This document shows, one piece after another, positions 44,402 to 54,094 of a stretch of DNA of 54,750 nucleotides; position 1 is the first letter of the stretch, and each line of letters begins with the position of its first letter. A program made the translations under genes and the position numbers. The notes beneath the pieces were generated by a model that was given only the letters and a program-made list of their open reading frames with translations, was not told the origin of the DNA and made no database searches. The DNA lies in NCBI RefSeq assembly GCF_015594725.1, contig NZ_JADNRC010000019.1, positions 1 through 54,750 of the forward strand, written 5' to 3'. This DNA comes from Flavobacterium sp. ALJ2 (lineage in GTDB: Bacteria > Bacteroidota > Bacteroidia > Flavobacteriales > Flavobacteriaceae).

Positions 44402-45916
44402 TTATTTATCCCACCAAATTCTAGTTGTCATTAAATCTAACCCTTGACGTTGTATTGCTTCTTTGTAGTTTGCTCCATTTGTAATTAACTCCGATTGATC
44501 GTATATTAATCTTCTTGGAATTGTACCATCTGTTTCTCCCAGAGGATCATTAACTGGTACTAAAACAGGATATCCGGTTCTTCTCCATTCTGAGAAAGCT
44601 TCGAAACCATTAAATAGTAAAACAATCCATTTTTGAGTTATAATTTGCTCTATTTTCTCTGCTTCTGTTCCAGTAGCTTTAAATGGGTGAGCTGTGATAT
44701 AATCATTATACTCTGCAATGGTAACTGCTGGTACTTTGTCTCCAAAAATAGATAGACCAAACATTGCTCCTTTTACTCCATCTTCGTAATGCTGTTGAGC
44801 TGTTCCTGATACGTTCCAACCTTTTGCAGCAGCTTCTGCCAATAAAAATTCTACTTCGGCATAAGTCATGATTAATGTAGGCGCATCTAAACGCAATACA
44901 GTAGAAGTATTAGGATCTGAAAACAGTTTTTTATCTCCACCCGGGAATTCTTTTGCATCATTTGCAAGCCCTTGCTGATGAGATGGGTTATTATCTCCTG
45001 AGCCTTCTAACTTAGCATAAATTCTTAATCGTGGATCATTTGTATTTTTTAATAAATCTATAAAAGTTTTACTGTATTTAATATCTGTATTACCTCCCTT
45101 TAAATCATTCATAACCCAAGAAGATGTAATCGGATTTGTTTTAACCCCTTGTGGACTTGGATCATGTTTTAATACCGCACTATCGTTATTAGAATTAAAA
45201 ACACCTTTAGTAGCAGCTTTCTCTACAAACTCCTTCGACTTTGCAGGATCTATTTTAGACAAACGCATGGCTACTCTCAACATCAATGAGTTGGCAAATT
45301 TTTTCCATTTTGTTACATCGCTTTGGTAAAATAAATCAGCATTACCTACAAAAGGTTTATTCACATCTAATGCAGTACCAGCCTCGTCTAATTCTTTTAA
45401 TAAATCATTATAAATGGCTTGTTGTGTATCGTATTTAGGAGCATAAACATTTCCATTATATCCTTTACCTGCTTCAAAATATGGAATTTCTCCGTAAGTA
45501 TCTGTCAATTTTTGAAACATAAATACTTTCATGATTCTACATGCCTGAATCATATTCGAGTTTTCTGGAGTATCTGGTAAAACGGATAACAACTGGAAAA
45601 TTTGATTCAATCCTTTACCATACGATTCTCCAAACAAAGAACCTGAATACTCTGATGAGTAGGTATATTTTGAACCTGGTCCTCCTAATGAAGCAAAGTG
45701 TTGCACTATTTGAGCAGCATATCCATTATTTCCTCTTGTATTCGAATAATCTTGTCCATCGATATAAATCTCAGCAAGCGTAAACATCGATTTTGGCGCT
45801 GGATCTATCAAAGCATTTGGATTCTTGTTTAAATCCTCGAATCCTTCATCGCATGCTGTCAATACCATTGCGCCAACTATTGCGATACAAAATATTTTTA
45901 TATATTTATTTTTCAT
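44402..45916 (-). CDS. SusD/RagB-like glycan-binding lipoprotein
   Basis: A 504-aa outer-membrane lipoprotein (SPII signal ending MVLTAC, Cys22) of the SusD-like 2 type. The N-terminal EGFEDLNKNPNALIDP is typical of the family, and the TPR-rich body continues to a C-terminal RQGLDLMTTRIWWDK. It would bind the oligosaccharide at the surface and act as lid to the SusC channel. Met at 45916 is chosen because it starts the lipoprotein signal. It follows susC with a 16-bp gap and precedes a terminator-like hairpin. Confidence 0.93.
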   Translation of the reverse strand: MKNKYIKIFCIAIVGAMVLTACDEGFEDLNKNPNALIDPAPKSMFTLAEIYIDGQDYSNTRGNNGYAAQIVQHFASLGGPGSKYTYSSEYSGSLFGESYGKGLNQIFQLLSVLPDTPENSNMIQACRIMKVFMFQKLTDTYGEIPYFEAGKGYNGNVYAPKYDTQQAIYNDLLKELDEAGTALDVNKPFVGNADLFYQSDVTKWKKFANSLMLRVAMRLSKIDPAKSKEFVEKAATKGVFNSNNDSAVLKHDPSPQGVKTNPITSSWVMNDLKGGNTDIKYSKTFIDLLKNTNDPRLRIYAKLEGSGDNNPSHQQGLANDAKEFPGGDKKLFSDPNTSTVLRLDAPTLIMTYAEVEFLLAEAAAKGWNVSGTAQQHYEDGVKGAMFGLSIFGDKVPAVTIAEYNDYITAHPFKATGTEAEKIEQIITQKWIVLLFNGFEAFSEWRRTGYPVLVPVNDPLGETDGTIPRRLIYDQSELITNGANYKEAIQRQGLDLMTTRIWWDK

Positions 45917-45932
45917 CTTACAATTTTTATTA

Positions 45933-48900
45933 TTAAAATTTGACATTAAGAGTTAGTCCATAATTTCTAGTCAAAGGCATAGATGCTCTCTCAAGCCCTT
46001 GAGCATTGCTATTAGTAAAGTTTGACTCTGGGTCAATATTAGGTGTTACACTATAAATTGTCCATAAATTATGAGCAGAAAATGCCAAACTAACAGATTG
46101 AAATGGCGAATGTGCAAGATATGCTTTCGGTAAGTTATAGCTCAACGAAATGGCTCTTAGCTTAACAAAATCAGAACTATAAACAAAATTTGATGTTACA
46201 TCAGCATAACTTCTCCAATAATCAAATGCTGAAACTTGTTTATTTACAGGATTTCCATTAGGATCAGTACCTGTTACAGCAATTCCTCCTTCACGACCTT
46301 CAAGTGTCTTATCTGATAATCCATAACGCGTTCCTAACTGATTTGTAGCTGAATAAATGTCTCCTCCAAATTTAGCATCAACAAAAACTGAAAGTGTTAG
46401 ATTTTTATATGTAAAATCATTAGAAAGTCCCATTGATGTAGGAGCTACACCTTGACCTGCAACGATTAAATCTCCTCTCAAGAATTTACCGTCTGCTCCA
46501 ATCACGATATTTCCATCTTTATCTCTTAAATAGTCGTATGCTTTGATTACTCCAAATGGTTGTCCTTTTTCTAAAACTACTGATGCTCTTGAGTCTCTGT
46601 TACCTTCTAATGTTTTGGTTGTTATCTTATCCGATAAATTAACTACTTCACTGTGGTTGTAAGCAAAGTTATAACCAACACTCCAACTGAAGTTCTCCGT
46701 TTTTATCGCTTTTACATTGATTGCAAACTCAACTCCTTTGTTAACAATTTCTCCTACATTAATTTTTGTAGTTCTATATCCAGAAGATTGTGAAATATCT
46801 GCATCGGTAATATCATTTGTTGTTCTCTTTTCGTAAAAAGTCAAATCTGTACTCACTCTGTTATTGAAGAATGTATTTTCGAAACCAAACTCGATTGTAC
46901 TTACGTTATATGGTTTCAAATATTTATTTGGAACTGTTTCTCCGTTAACTCCCAAAATTGGTTGACCTTGCGCATCTGTTTGACCGTCTGGTCCAATATA
47001 AGTAAGTGCAAGTGCATACGCATCTGGCAAAGCTCCTCCTACGTTACCCCAACCTGCTCTAATCTTACCATATGAAATCCACTCTGGTAAACTGAATAAC
47101 TCAGAATAAACAAAACTTGTACTAACAGATGGATAAAAAGTACTATTATTTGAAGGATCTAAAGTAGAAAACCAATCTTGACGACCTGTTACATTTAAAT
47201 ATAATAAATTTTTGTATCCTAAATCAGCAGAATAAAAAAGAGAATTTACTTCGCTTTCTGCATATAACTTCTCTGTTTTCTCAGGTGTAGTATTTCCATA
47301 AAAATATTTAAACGGAACAATAAAGTTTTTTCCTTTCATTTTATTGGCACTAAACCTATTATGCTGACGATTTGCCCCAACAAATGCATCTAATGAAAAA
47401 TCTTTACCTATATCGCCTTTATATCCTAAATAACCAGATGCATTAACCTCAGAACGGCTTTCAATTCTGTTTTCATAAGATCCTCCTGGCTGGTAGTTAA
47501 TTCCTGTAGGTTCAATTTCTGTATATTCATAATTAATATCATCGATACCAATTACTGCCTTAGCATAAACATTTTTTGTGATATTATAATTTACTTTAGC
47601 TGAACCAATAAAACGCTTTCTAAGATCTTCATTTAATGTTTCTTGTGTAGCAAAGTAAGGATTTGTTTGATAATTATTTGTTCCAAAATAATCTGCTTCA
47701 CCACCATCTTCATCATAACCATTACTTAACCATCTTATGTCTGCCCCTGGATTCAAAAATGTTGTAGAATAAGATGCATTTCTAGGAGAATCATTCAAAT
47801 AAGGTCTATTATGGCTTTTCTCAGAGATATATTGTGCATTAGTCTCAATACTTATCTTTTCATTTACAACTGAGTTCAAATTTAAAGCAAAGTTATTTCT
47901 TCTAAAATTTGTTCCTGGCAAGATTGCCTCATCTTTTGTATTTCCAAATGATAATCTGAAATTTGTATTCTCATTTCCTCCAGACACTGCCAAAGTGTTA
48001 CTAAAAGAATATCCAGTTCTATAAAAATTGCCCACATTATCTTTACCATAAGCTTGATAAGGTCTGGTTATTCCATCAAGAGAAAGTGAAGGTGTTCCGT
48101 CATATTTATCTCCCCAAGCTAAAACATAACTATCTCTAAGTTGTTGTAAAGTCGTAAATCTTGTAGGAACTCCATCTACTGGCTGGCCACTACCATATTG
48201 GTCTTGCCATCTTAAAAGATTTACTGGTGTATTAAATGTAGAATTTGTACTAAAATCAACTCCTAATCCTTTTCCACCTTTACCTTTTTTAGTTGTAATC
48301 AAAATAACCCCATTTGAACCTCTATATCCATAAAGTGCCGATGCAGCACTCCCTTTTAATACAGACATAGATGCAATATCATCTGGATTAAACGAAGACA
48401 TACCGTCTCCTTTATCTGCTCCACCCCATATAATTACATTCCCCTGTTGGCTATTATCAATAGGAATACCATCTACAACATACAAAGGCTGGTTAGATCC
48501 TGATGCCGAAGTGGCTCCACGAATTACTACACGACTAGAGCCTGATGGTCCTGTAACTGGTGCAGAAACATTTACCCCAGCTATTTTCCCCTGAAGTGCA
48601 TTTCCTAGGTTAATTTCTTTGGTTTTTGTTAAATCATCTCCTTTGAGTTCTCCAACTGCATATCCTAAGCTTTTCTTTTGTTTTTTTACTCCAAATGAAG
48701 TAATCACAACATCTTTTAATTCTTCTACGCTAGATAGTAATAAGATATTAATAGTGTTTTCTTTCTCTCCTACTTCTATATAGCGTGTAACATAACCAAT
48801 AGAAGATACTGTTAGACTAACCTTTCCTACTGGAATAGTCATTGCAAAGCGTCCTTCAGAGTCCGTTATAGAACTAATTGATTTTCCTTTTACCTTAATG

Positions 48901-49022
48901 GTGGCAGAAACAATTCCTTTGTTATCTGCATCTGCTACTACGCCAGTTAGTGATCGGTTTTGCGCCACAGCTCCTAAACTGCTTAACATTACCATCGCTA
49001 ACACTGCTAAAATTTGTTTCAT
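45933..49022 (-). CDS. SusC/RagA-family TonB-linked outer-membrane transporter
   Basis: A 1029-aa receptor: signal peptide (cleaved near AVAQ), a carboxypeptidase-like domain (about residues 22-100: SLTGVVADADNKGIVSATIK), a plug with the SusC signature KDVVITSFGVKKQKKSLGYA and SVLKGSAASALYGYRGSNGV, and a barrel of ~22 strands. It imports glycan bound by SusD. Two LacI-type operators lie 160-245 bp upstream. It heads the susCD-enzyme transcript and is the transporter of the mannoside PUL. Confidence 0.95.
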   Translation of the reverse strand: MKQILAVLAMVMLSSLGAVAQNRSLTGVVADADNKGIVSATIKVKGKSISSITDSEGRFAMTIPVGKVSLTVSSIGYVTRYIEVGEKENTINILLLSSVEELKDVVITSFGVKKQKKSLGYAVGELKGDDLTKTKEINLGNALQGKIAGVNVSAPVTGPSGSSRVVIRGATSASGSNQPLYVVDGIPIDNSQQGNVIIWGGADKGDGMSSFNPDDIASMSVLKGSAASALYGYRGSNGVILITTKKGKGGKGLGVDFSTNSTFNTPVNLLRWQDQYGSGQPVDGVPTRFTTLQQLRDSYVLAWGDKYDGTPSLSLDGITRPYQAYGKDNVGNFYRTGYSFSNTLAVSGGNENTNFRLSFGNTKDEAILPGTNFRRNNFALNLNSVVNEKISIETNAQYISEKSHNRPYLNDSPRNASYSTTFLNPGADIRWLSNGYDEDGGEADYFGTNNYQTNPYFATQETLNEDLRKRFIGSAKVNYNITKNVYAKAVIGIDDINYEYTEIEPTGINYQPGGSYENRIESRSEVNASGYLGYKGDIGKDFSLDAFVGANRQHNRFSANKMKGKNFIVPFKYFYGNTTPEKTEKLYAESEVNSLFYSADLGYKNLLYLNVTGRQDWFSTLDPSNNSTFYPSVSTSFVYSELFSLPEWISYGKIRAGWGNVGGALPDAYALALTYIGPDGQTDAQGQPILGVNGETVPNKYLKPYNVSTIEFGFENTFFNNRVSTDLTFYEKRTTNDITDADISQSSGYRTTKINVGEIVNKGVEFAINVKAIKTENFSWSVGYNFAYNHSEVVNLSDKITTKTLEGNRDSRASVVLEKGQPFGVIKAYDYLRDKDGNIVIGADGKFLRGDLIVAGQGVAPTSMGLSNDFTYKNLTLSVFVDAKFGGDIYSATNQLGTRYGLSDKTLEGREGGIAVTGTDPNGNPVNKQVSAFDYWRSYADVTSNFVYSSDFVKLRAISLSYNLPKAYLAHSPFQSVSLAFSAHNLWTIYSVTPNIDPESNFTNSNAQGLERASMPLTRNYGLTLNVKF

Positions 49023-49184
49023 AAGCGTTTGTTTTTGGTTTATTTGTTTTGATTTGTGTTTGTGTTTGACTTGTTTGTTTTTAAAATATTAATAAAAAAT
49101 ATAAACTCAATTTAATTATTTCATCCATAGTCTCTAAACCATAAATATCATTGATTAGCAACTATTTAACACTTCTGTTATTTT

Positions 49185-49200
49185 GCTAAATCGATATAGT
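49185..49200. promoter_or_regulatory. LacI-type operator, upstream of susC (proximal)
   Basis: GCTAAATCGATATAGT, a 14/16 match to the perfect palindrome ACTAAATCGATTTAGT upstream of GH97. The central CG is kept, as is usual for LacI-family sites. Confidence 0.68.
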
Positions 49201-49251
49201 GAACTGGTCAAAAAAATTTAACAATTCCTCTTTTTTGATAAATTAAAACCT

Positions 49252-49267
49252 ACTAAAACGATTTAGT
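49252..49267. promoter_or_regulatory. LacI-type operator, upstream of susC (distal)
   Basis: ACTAAAACGATTTAGT differs from the perfect palindrome at one position. It is 67 bp from the proximal site, allowing DNA looping by a dimer of dimers. Confidence 0.75.
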
Positions 49268-49321
49268 AAAAAGAGTAAAAAAAACCAAAGTTCCCTTTCT
49301 TCTTTTTTTAAGGGCATCTTA

Positions 49322-50332
49322 TTATACCGATTCTCTTATTATTAAATTTCCTTTTTTACGTATTCCTTCAATAACAAAAGGTTTAATTCCTGTCATTTGA
49401 TCCATTAATAATTTTATTGCATTTTCAGCTATTTCTTTAATTGGCTGTGCAATAACTGATATGGTTGGAGTATGTAATCGAAAACTATCATGATCATCAA
49501 AACTTATAACCGAAACATCTTCTGGAATCCTAAACTTCATTCTTCTAAAAGCCTGAAGACCTGCTAATCCCATGTAATTCGCTAAAAACAACACGGCATC
49601 TATTTGTGGATTCTTTGTAAAAAAACTAAATATATCGGCAATTTTACTTTCCTCGCTGCTATTGTAATCCATATGAAGAACTAGGGAATCATTATAAATG
49701 CCTTCTTCTTTTAAAGCATCTCTATATCCCTCTTCTCTAAGCTTCATCTGGATCATTCCAGAATTAGTATTAACAACAGCAATATTTTTTCTTCCTTTAT
49801 TTAATAGATATTTAGTTGCGGAATGGGAACCTTCATAATTATCCATAACTACATGGCTCACTTTTTGGTTAGGAAAATATCTATCTATTAATACTACTGG
49901 TTTTTGCAATTTTAAAAGTAGGTCTATACTTTTTTCCAACTTTTCAGTTGGTGTAATTATAAAGCCATCTACATTTGCCTGCAAGAGACTATGTATTAAC
50001 TCTTCAGAACGTTCATCATCTCCACCTGTACTACAATAAAAAACTCTATAATCAATACTTTTAGCTTCATCTTCTATAACTCTGGCAAGATCTGCAAAGA
50101 ACTGATTCGAAATATCTTCAACAATAAGTCCGATAGATCTGGTCTTTCCTGTTCTAAGACTTGTTGCAATCATGCTAGGTCGATAATTAAGTTTTTCGGC
50201 AACTTCTTGCACTTTCTTAATTACTGCAGGACTAATTCCCATTTTTTCGCCTTTATCATTAATGACAAAAGATACTGTAGATATAGACACTTGCGCCTCT
50301 GTGGCAATATCCTTAATAGTAATCTTTTTCAT
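49322..50332 (-). CDS. LacI-family regulator of the mannoside PUL
   Basis: A 336-aa repressor: N-terminal helix-turn-helix (ITIKDIATEAQVSISTVSFV, residues 3-22) with hinge, then a periplasmic-binding-protein-like sensor domain with GLIVEDISNQFFADLARVIE and DAVLFLANYMGLAGL. It is 300 bp upstream of susC and has an operator 64 bp before its own start. Sites of the same sequence precede susC and GH97, so it probably controls the whole locus, with mannose or a mannose phosphate as likely effector (inference). Confidence 0.92.
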   Translation of the reverse strand: MKKITIKDIATEAQVSISTVSFVINDKGEKMGISPAVIKKVQEVAEKLNYRPSMIATSLRTGKTRSIGLIVEDISNQFFADLARVIEDEAKSIDYRVFYCSTGGDDERSEELIHSLLQANVDGFIITPTEKLEKSIDLLLKLQKPVVLIDRYFPNQKVSHVVMDNYEGSHSATKYLLNKGRKNIAVVNTNSGMIQMKLREEGYRDALKEEGIYNDSLVLHMDYNSSEESKIADIFSFFTKNPQIDAVLFLANYMGLAGLQAFRRMKFRIPEDVSVISFDDHDSFRLHTPTISVIAQPIKEIAENAIKLLMDQMTGIKPFVIEGIRKKGNLIIRESV

Positions 50333-50374
50333 TTAGCAGGTTAATTTTTTAATAAGCTATTATTAATTATATCA

Positions 50375-50382
50375 CAAATATA
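50375..50382 (-). promoter_or_regulatory. -7 promoter element of lacI
   Basis: On the minus strand TATATTTG matches TAnnTTTG, about 43 bp before the start codon. The operator at 50396-50411 covers the spacer and -33 region. Confidence 0.55.
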
Positions 50383-50395
50383 TATAAAAATAATT

Positions 50396-50411
50396 ACTAA
50401 AACGATTTTGT
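50396..50411. promoter_or_regulatory. LacI-type operator, upstream of lacI
   Basis: ACTAAAACGATTTTGT, two changes from the perfect palindrome. Its position just upstream of the lacI -7 element implies autoregulation. Confidence 0.7.
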
Positions 50412-50688
50412 AATTATTTTTTTAAACATATCGCTATTTTATGCATAATTATTAGTGTTTTCATCAGTTATCATAAGTCTTTACCGATTAATTAGCATTC
50501 AGTGTTCAGTTTCAGTTTTAGTGTTCAGTGATAGTCTCAGAACCTTTGTCTCTTTGAACCTTTCTTCAACTCCTAAACCAATCTTTGTCGAGTTTCTAGT
50601 GGAGATTCAGGATGACAATATTGTGGTGCTATTGTGTGAATTTTAATCAACGCCTGACATTTCACAATCAACAATTAATAATTGACAA
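50412..50688. other. Spacer between lacI and manA
   Basis: Non-coding; includes repeat-family sequence CTCAGAACCTTTGTCTCTTT at 50534-50553 continuing GAACCTTTC. No promoter was seen. Confidence 0.45.
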
Positions 50689-51654
50689 TTAAATCGTTAC
50701 CTCCAAAATAGATGCTTCTCCATTTAATACATAAACAGTCATGGCAGCAGGAATTAAAACAGTATCACCTTTTTTATATTGATAGGTTATATTCTCATAT
50801 CTAATTTCAAAAGCTCCATCGATGCACATATAGACTGTAAAAGTATCACCTTTTTTACTTACTTTAATCTCTCCGTTTAGCGGAATAAAATTGGTTGTAA
50901 AACAAGTACAATCCACAACTACATTAGACTCATTTACAGTCTTTTCGTATTTCTTATACGTATCAACTGTATTATAATTGATAGCATCTAAAGCTAAATC
51001 AACATGCAATTCTCTTTTATTTCCCTGAGCATCTACTCTATCAAAATCATATAAACGATACGTAATATCCGATGTTTGCTGTATCTCTGCAACAACCAAT
51101 CCTGCACCAATTGCGTGAACCGTTCCTGTTTCAAGAAAAAACACATCACCAGCTTTGACTTTGACATCATCCAAAATAGAAACTAATGTATTGTTATTTA
51201 AATTCTCCAGATATTCTTCTTTACTAGAATCTTCTTTAAATCCTACAATAATCCTTGCATCGGCATCAGCTTGCATTACATACCACATTTCGGTTTTACC
51301 AAATGAATTATGACGTTCTTTTGCCAACTGATCATTAGGATGTACTTGTATCGATAAATCTTCGCGAGCATCTAGATATTTAAAAAGCAATGGAAATTGT
51401 TTCCCGAATCGGTTATAAACAGACGTTCCTAAAATTTCGTTTGGCTGTTCATCTATTAATTCTGTTAATGATTTCCCTTTTAATTCGCCATTGGCAACAA
51501 TACTAATATCTCCTTCTACTGTAGATAATTCCCAACTTTCTCCCGTAATTTTAGAAACGATGGGTTTATTAAGAACAGTTTTTAGTTTTTCGCCTCCCCA
51601 GATTCTTTCTTTTAAGATCGGTTCAAATTGTAAAGGATAAATTTTTATGCTCAT
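50689..51654 (-). CDS. manA: Mannose-6-phosphate isomerase, class I
   Basis: A 321-aa cupin zinc enzyme that interconverts mannose 6-phosphate and fructose 6-phosphate. Conserved segments: PLLFKYLDAREDLSIQVHPN with the Gln/His zinc ligands, KTEMWYVMQADADA with the Glu ligand, and ETGTVHAIGAGLVVAEIQQ with the His ligand. It completes the intracellular mannose route next to the ROK kinase. It sits between GH97 and lacI, separated from GH97 by a long inverted-repeat element, so it may have its own promoter. Confidence 0.94.
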   Translation of the reverse strand: MSIKIYPLQFEPILKERIWGGEKLKTVLNKPIVSKITGESWELSTVEGDISIVANGELKGKSLTELIDEQPNEILGTSVYNRFGKQFPLLFKYLDAREDLSIQVHPNDQLAKERHNSFGKTEMWYVMQADADARIIVGFKEDSSKEEYLENLNNNTLVSILDDVKVKAGDVFFLETGTVHAIGAGLVVAEIQQTSDITYRLYDFDRVDAQGNKRELHVDLALDAINYNTVDTYKKYEKTVNESNVVVDCTCFTTNFIPLNGEIKVSKKGDTFTVYMCIDGAFEIRYENITYQYKKGDTVLIPAAMTVYVLNGEASILEVTI

Positions 51655-51698
51655 TTTTTATGTTTTTTAAATTATTGTTTTTTTGGGATTGCCTAAAA

Positions 51699-51956
51699 GG
51701 GAACGCGGATGACGCGGATTCGCTATCGCGAAAACACGGATAAGCACGGATTTTAAAACAATACTTTGTTTTGTCTCTAGCTTAAATCTGCTCAATCTGC
51801 TTGATCTGCGAGAGAAAAGTTTAGCCACAGATTAAAATGATTTTATTTTCTCGCAGATCAAACAGATTAAGCAGATTTTTTAATCAATTCATAAAATAAA
51901 AAATCCGTTTTTATCAGCGTCTTTCCTTTAGGAAATCCGTATCATCCGCGTACCAT
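51699..51956. repeat. ~250-bp nested inverted-repeat element
   Basis: The outer arms are ACGCGGATGACGCGGATT (51703-51720) and AATCCGTATCATCCGCGT (51934-51951). Inside them a second pair (ACACGGATAAGCACGGAT near 51735 with ATCCGTTTTTATCAGCG near 51903) and a third (AATCTGCTTGATCTGCGAGA near 51794 with TCTCGCAGATC near 51850) also match in inverted order. The whole region could fold as one long imperfect hairpin. The same unit appears as a half-copy at 41743-41795. It sits between manA and GH97. Confidence 0.7.
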
Positions 51957-51969
51957 TCATAAACAGTGT

Positions 51970-54072
51970 TTATTTTATAGAAATAGCTACACCACCGCTT
52001 GCAGCTAATTTTTGTTTTAATTTAGTTTTACTATTTACGGTTACTTTACGAATGTTATACGATTGTGGATTGGTTTTATAATCTGCTGTTTTTCCGTCTT
52101 CGTAAATCGTTGCTGTGTATGATTTTCCTGCAGGCAAGAAACTAAAATCAATCATAGCAGTACGTGGCTTTTCATCAGTAATTCCGCCTATAAACCATTC
52201 TTTCTTTCCTTTGGTTTTTCTTGCAATGGTGATATAATCTCCTGGTTCAGCTTCAAGAATATAAGTTTCGTCCCAATCTAGGGCAACATCTTTTATAAAC
52301 TGAAATGCATCTTTAAAACGCATATAATTTTCTGGTAAGTCAGCAGCCATCTGTAACGGACTGTACATGGTAACATACAATGCCAATTGCTTTACAAGTG
52401 TTGTACTTAGTTTATTCTTTTTAGAACCATAAACCGATAAATCTCCTTGAAAAATACCAGGTGTATAATCCATTGGGCCTCCCATTAGGCGAGTAAAAGG
52501 CAAGATTGTAGTGTGATCAGGGTGAATTCCTTCCATCGCTTCAAACTCTGTTCCTCGTGCTGATTCTTGTGCAAACCAGTTTGGATAGGTACGATGTAAT
52601 CCTGTAGGTCGAACTGCTTCATGTGAGTTTACCATTATTTTATGCTTTGCAGCTTCTTTTGCAACATACGTATAATGATTGACCATTTGTTGTCCGTCAT
52701 GGTGTTCTCCTCTTGGAATAATTGAACCAACATATCCTGTTTTAACCGCATTATAATTATTAGCAACCATGAAATTTAATGCGTCATTTAATTGTCGTTC
52801 ATATTCGGCAGTCGAAGATGTAGTTTCATGATGCATGACAATTTTCACATTCTTTTTACTCGCATATTCACTTAAATCTTTTACATCAAAATCTGGATAT
52901 GCTTTGGTAAAACTATAAATGCGTTCTTTCTTAAAAGCAGTATTATCTTCCCAGCCTTCATTCCAACCTTCAACCAAAACGGCATCGAAACCATTTGCAG
53001 AAGCAAAATCTATATATTCTTTTACATGTTTGGTATTCGCTCCATGCGTAATATTAGGTTTTAATTTAGAGAAATCGGTAGAACCAATAACAACATCTTG
53101 ATTATCCGAATATGCCCAAGTAGATCCTCCTCCTGTAAAATATTCCCACCAAACACCAATATATTTCACTGGTTTAATCCAAGAAGTATCTTCAAAACTG
53201 CACGGCTCATTAAGATTCAATATCATTTTTGAAGCCAAAATATTTCTCGCATCATCGCTTACAACAATCGTTCGCCAAGGCGTGAAACTTCCTGTTTGAA
53301 TATATCCTTTGTTGCCTACAGCATCTGGAACAAGATGCGAGCTTAACGAATAGGTTTTATCATCGACATTAAGACACATTGCTGGATAATTTTTTAAAGC
53401 TGCTTCATGAATATTGATATAAAGTCCATCGGTAGTCTTTATCATTAAAGGTGTTTGTGTTGCCAAATTCTTAATTGGAGCTTGTGCGGCCAGAGGAACA
53501 TGTACGGCTTTATACACCAAAGATTGCATTTCTGATATTTTAGAAGTCGTATAACTATATTCGTTTGTATCGTAATCACCCGGAATCCAAAAAAGTTTAT
53601 GATCTCCTGTCAAATTATACTCTGTTGTTTCTTCCTGAATAATAAAATGACGTAAATTATCTTGAACGGGAAATTCATATCTAAATCCCAAACCATCATT
53701 AAACAAACGAAAATAAATTGATATTTTACGCTTACTTTTCTCTTGAACAAGGTCCACTTTCAATTCATTGTACATATTACGTATTTCTTTTTGTTCTCCC
53801 AAAACTGGTTTCCAAGTACTGTTTTCTGACTGAAATTTGCTGTCTGCAATCTGAAAATATTTATTAAGTATAATATCAGACTTTATCATAAAGCCTAATT
53901 TACTTTCCTTAATCACTTCTTTTTGCTTATAACTTAACGAATAAGTTGGAGTTCCCTCGCTATTTAATTGAAATTCTAAAGTCAAATTCCTGTCGGGAGA
54001 TTTTAGTACTTGTGCATTTAAAAATGCACATGAAACAACAAAAACAAAGCAGAGAAAAAGTATGTTTTTCAT
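51970..54072 (-). CDS. GH97 glycoside hydrolase
   Basis: A 700-aa secreted enzyme (signal peptide ending AFLNAQ) with an N-terminal beta-sandwich, a TIM barrel and a C-terminal domain. GH97 holds alpha-glucosidases and alpha-galactosidases and is calcium dependent. Visible segments: KYIGVWWEYFTGGGSTWAYS, GFDAVLVEGWNEGWEDN, MVNSHEAVRPTGLHRTYPNW and ESARGTEFEAMEG, containing the carboxylates expected of the inverting glucosidase-like subgroup (subgroup assignment tentative). A perfect LacI-type palindrome lies 22 bp upstream of the start. Its role in a mannoside PUL could be removal of alpha-glucose caps or action on a co-occurring glucan. Confidence 0.92.
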   Translation of the reverse strand: MKNILFLCFVFVVSCAFLNAQVLKSPDRNLTLEFQLNSEGTPTYSLSYKQKEVIKESKLGFMIKSDIILNKYFQIADSKFQSENSTWKPVLGEQKEIRNMYNELKVDLVQEKSKRKISIYFRLFNDGLGFRYEFPVQDNLRHFIIQEETTEYNLTGDHKLFWIPGDYDTNEYSYTTSKISEMQSLVYKAVHVPLAAQAPIKNLATQTPLMIKTTDGLYINIHEAALKNYPAMCLNVDDKTYSLSSHLVPDAVGNKGYIQTGSFTPWRTIVVSDDARNILASKMILNLNEPCSFEDTSWIKPVKYIGVWWEYFTGGGSTWAYSDNQDVVIGSTDFSKLKPNITHGANTKHVKEYIDFASANGFDAVLVEGWNEGWEDNTAFKKERIYSFTKAYPDFDVKDLSEYASKKNVKIVMHHETTSSTAEYERQLNDALNFMVANNYNAVKTGYVGSIIPRGEHHDGQQMVNHYTYVAKEAAKHKIMVNSHEAVRPTGLHRTYPNWFAQESARGTEFEAMEGIHPDHTTILPFTRLMGGPMDYTPGIFQGDLSVYGSKKNKLSTTLVKQLALYVTMYSPLQMAADLPENYMRFKDAFQFIKDVALDWDETYILEAEPGDYITIARKTKGKKEWFIGGITDEKPRTAMIDFSFLPAGKSYTATIYEDGKTADYKTNPQSYNIRKVTVNSKTKLKQKLAASGGVAISIK

Positions 54073-54094
54073 AAATTTTAAAGTAACATTAACA

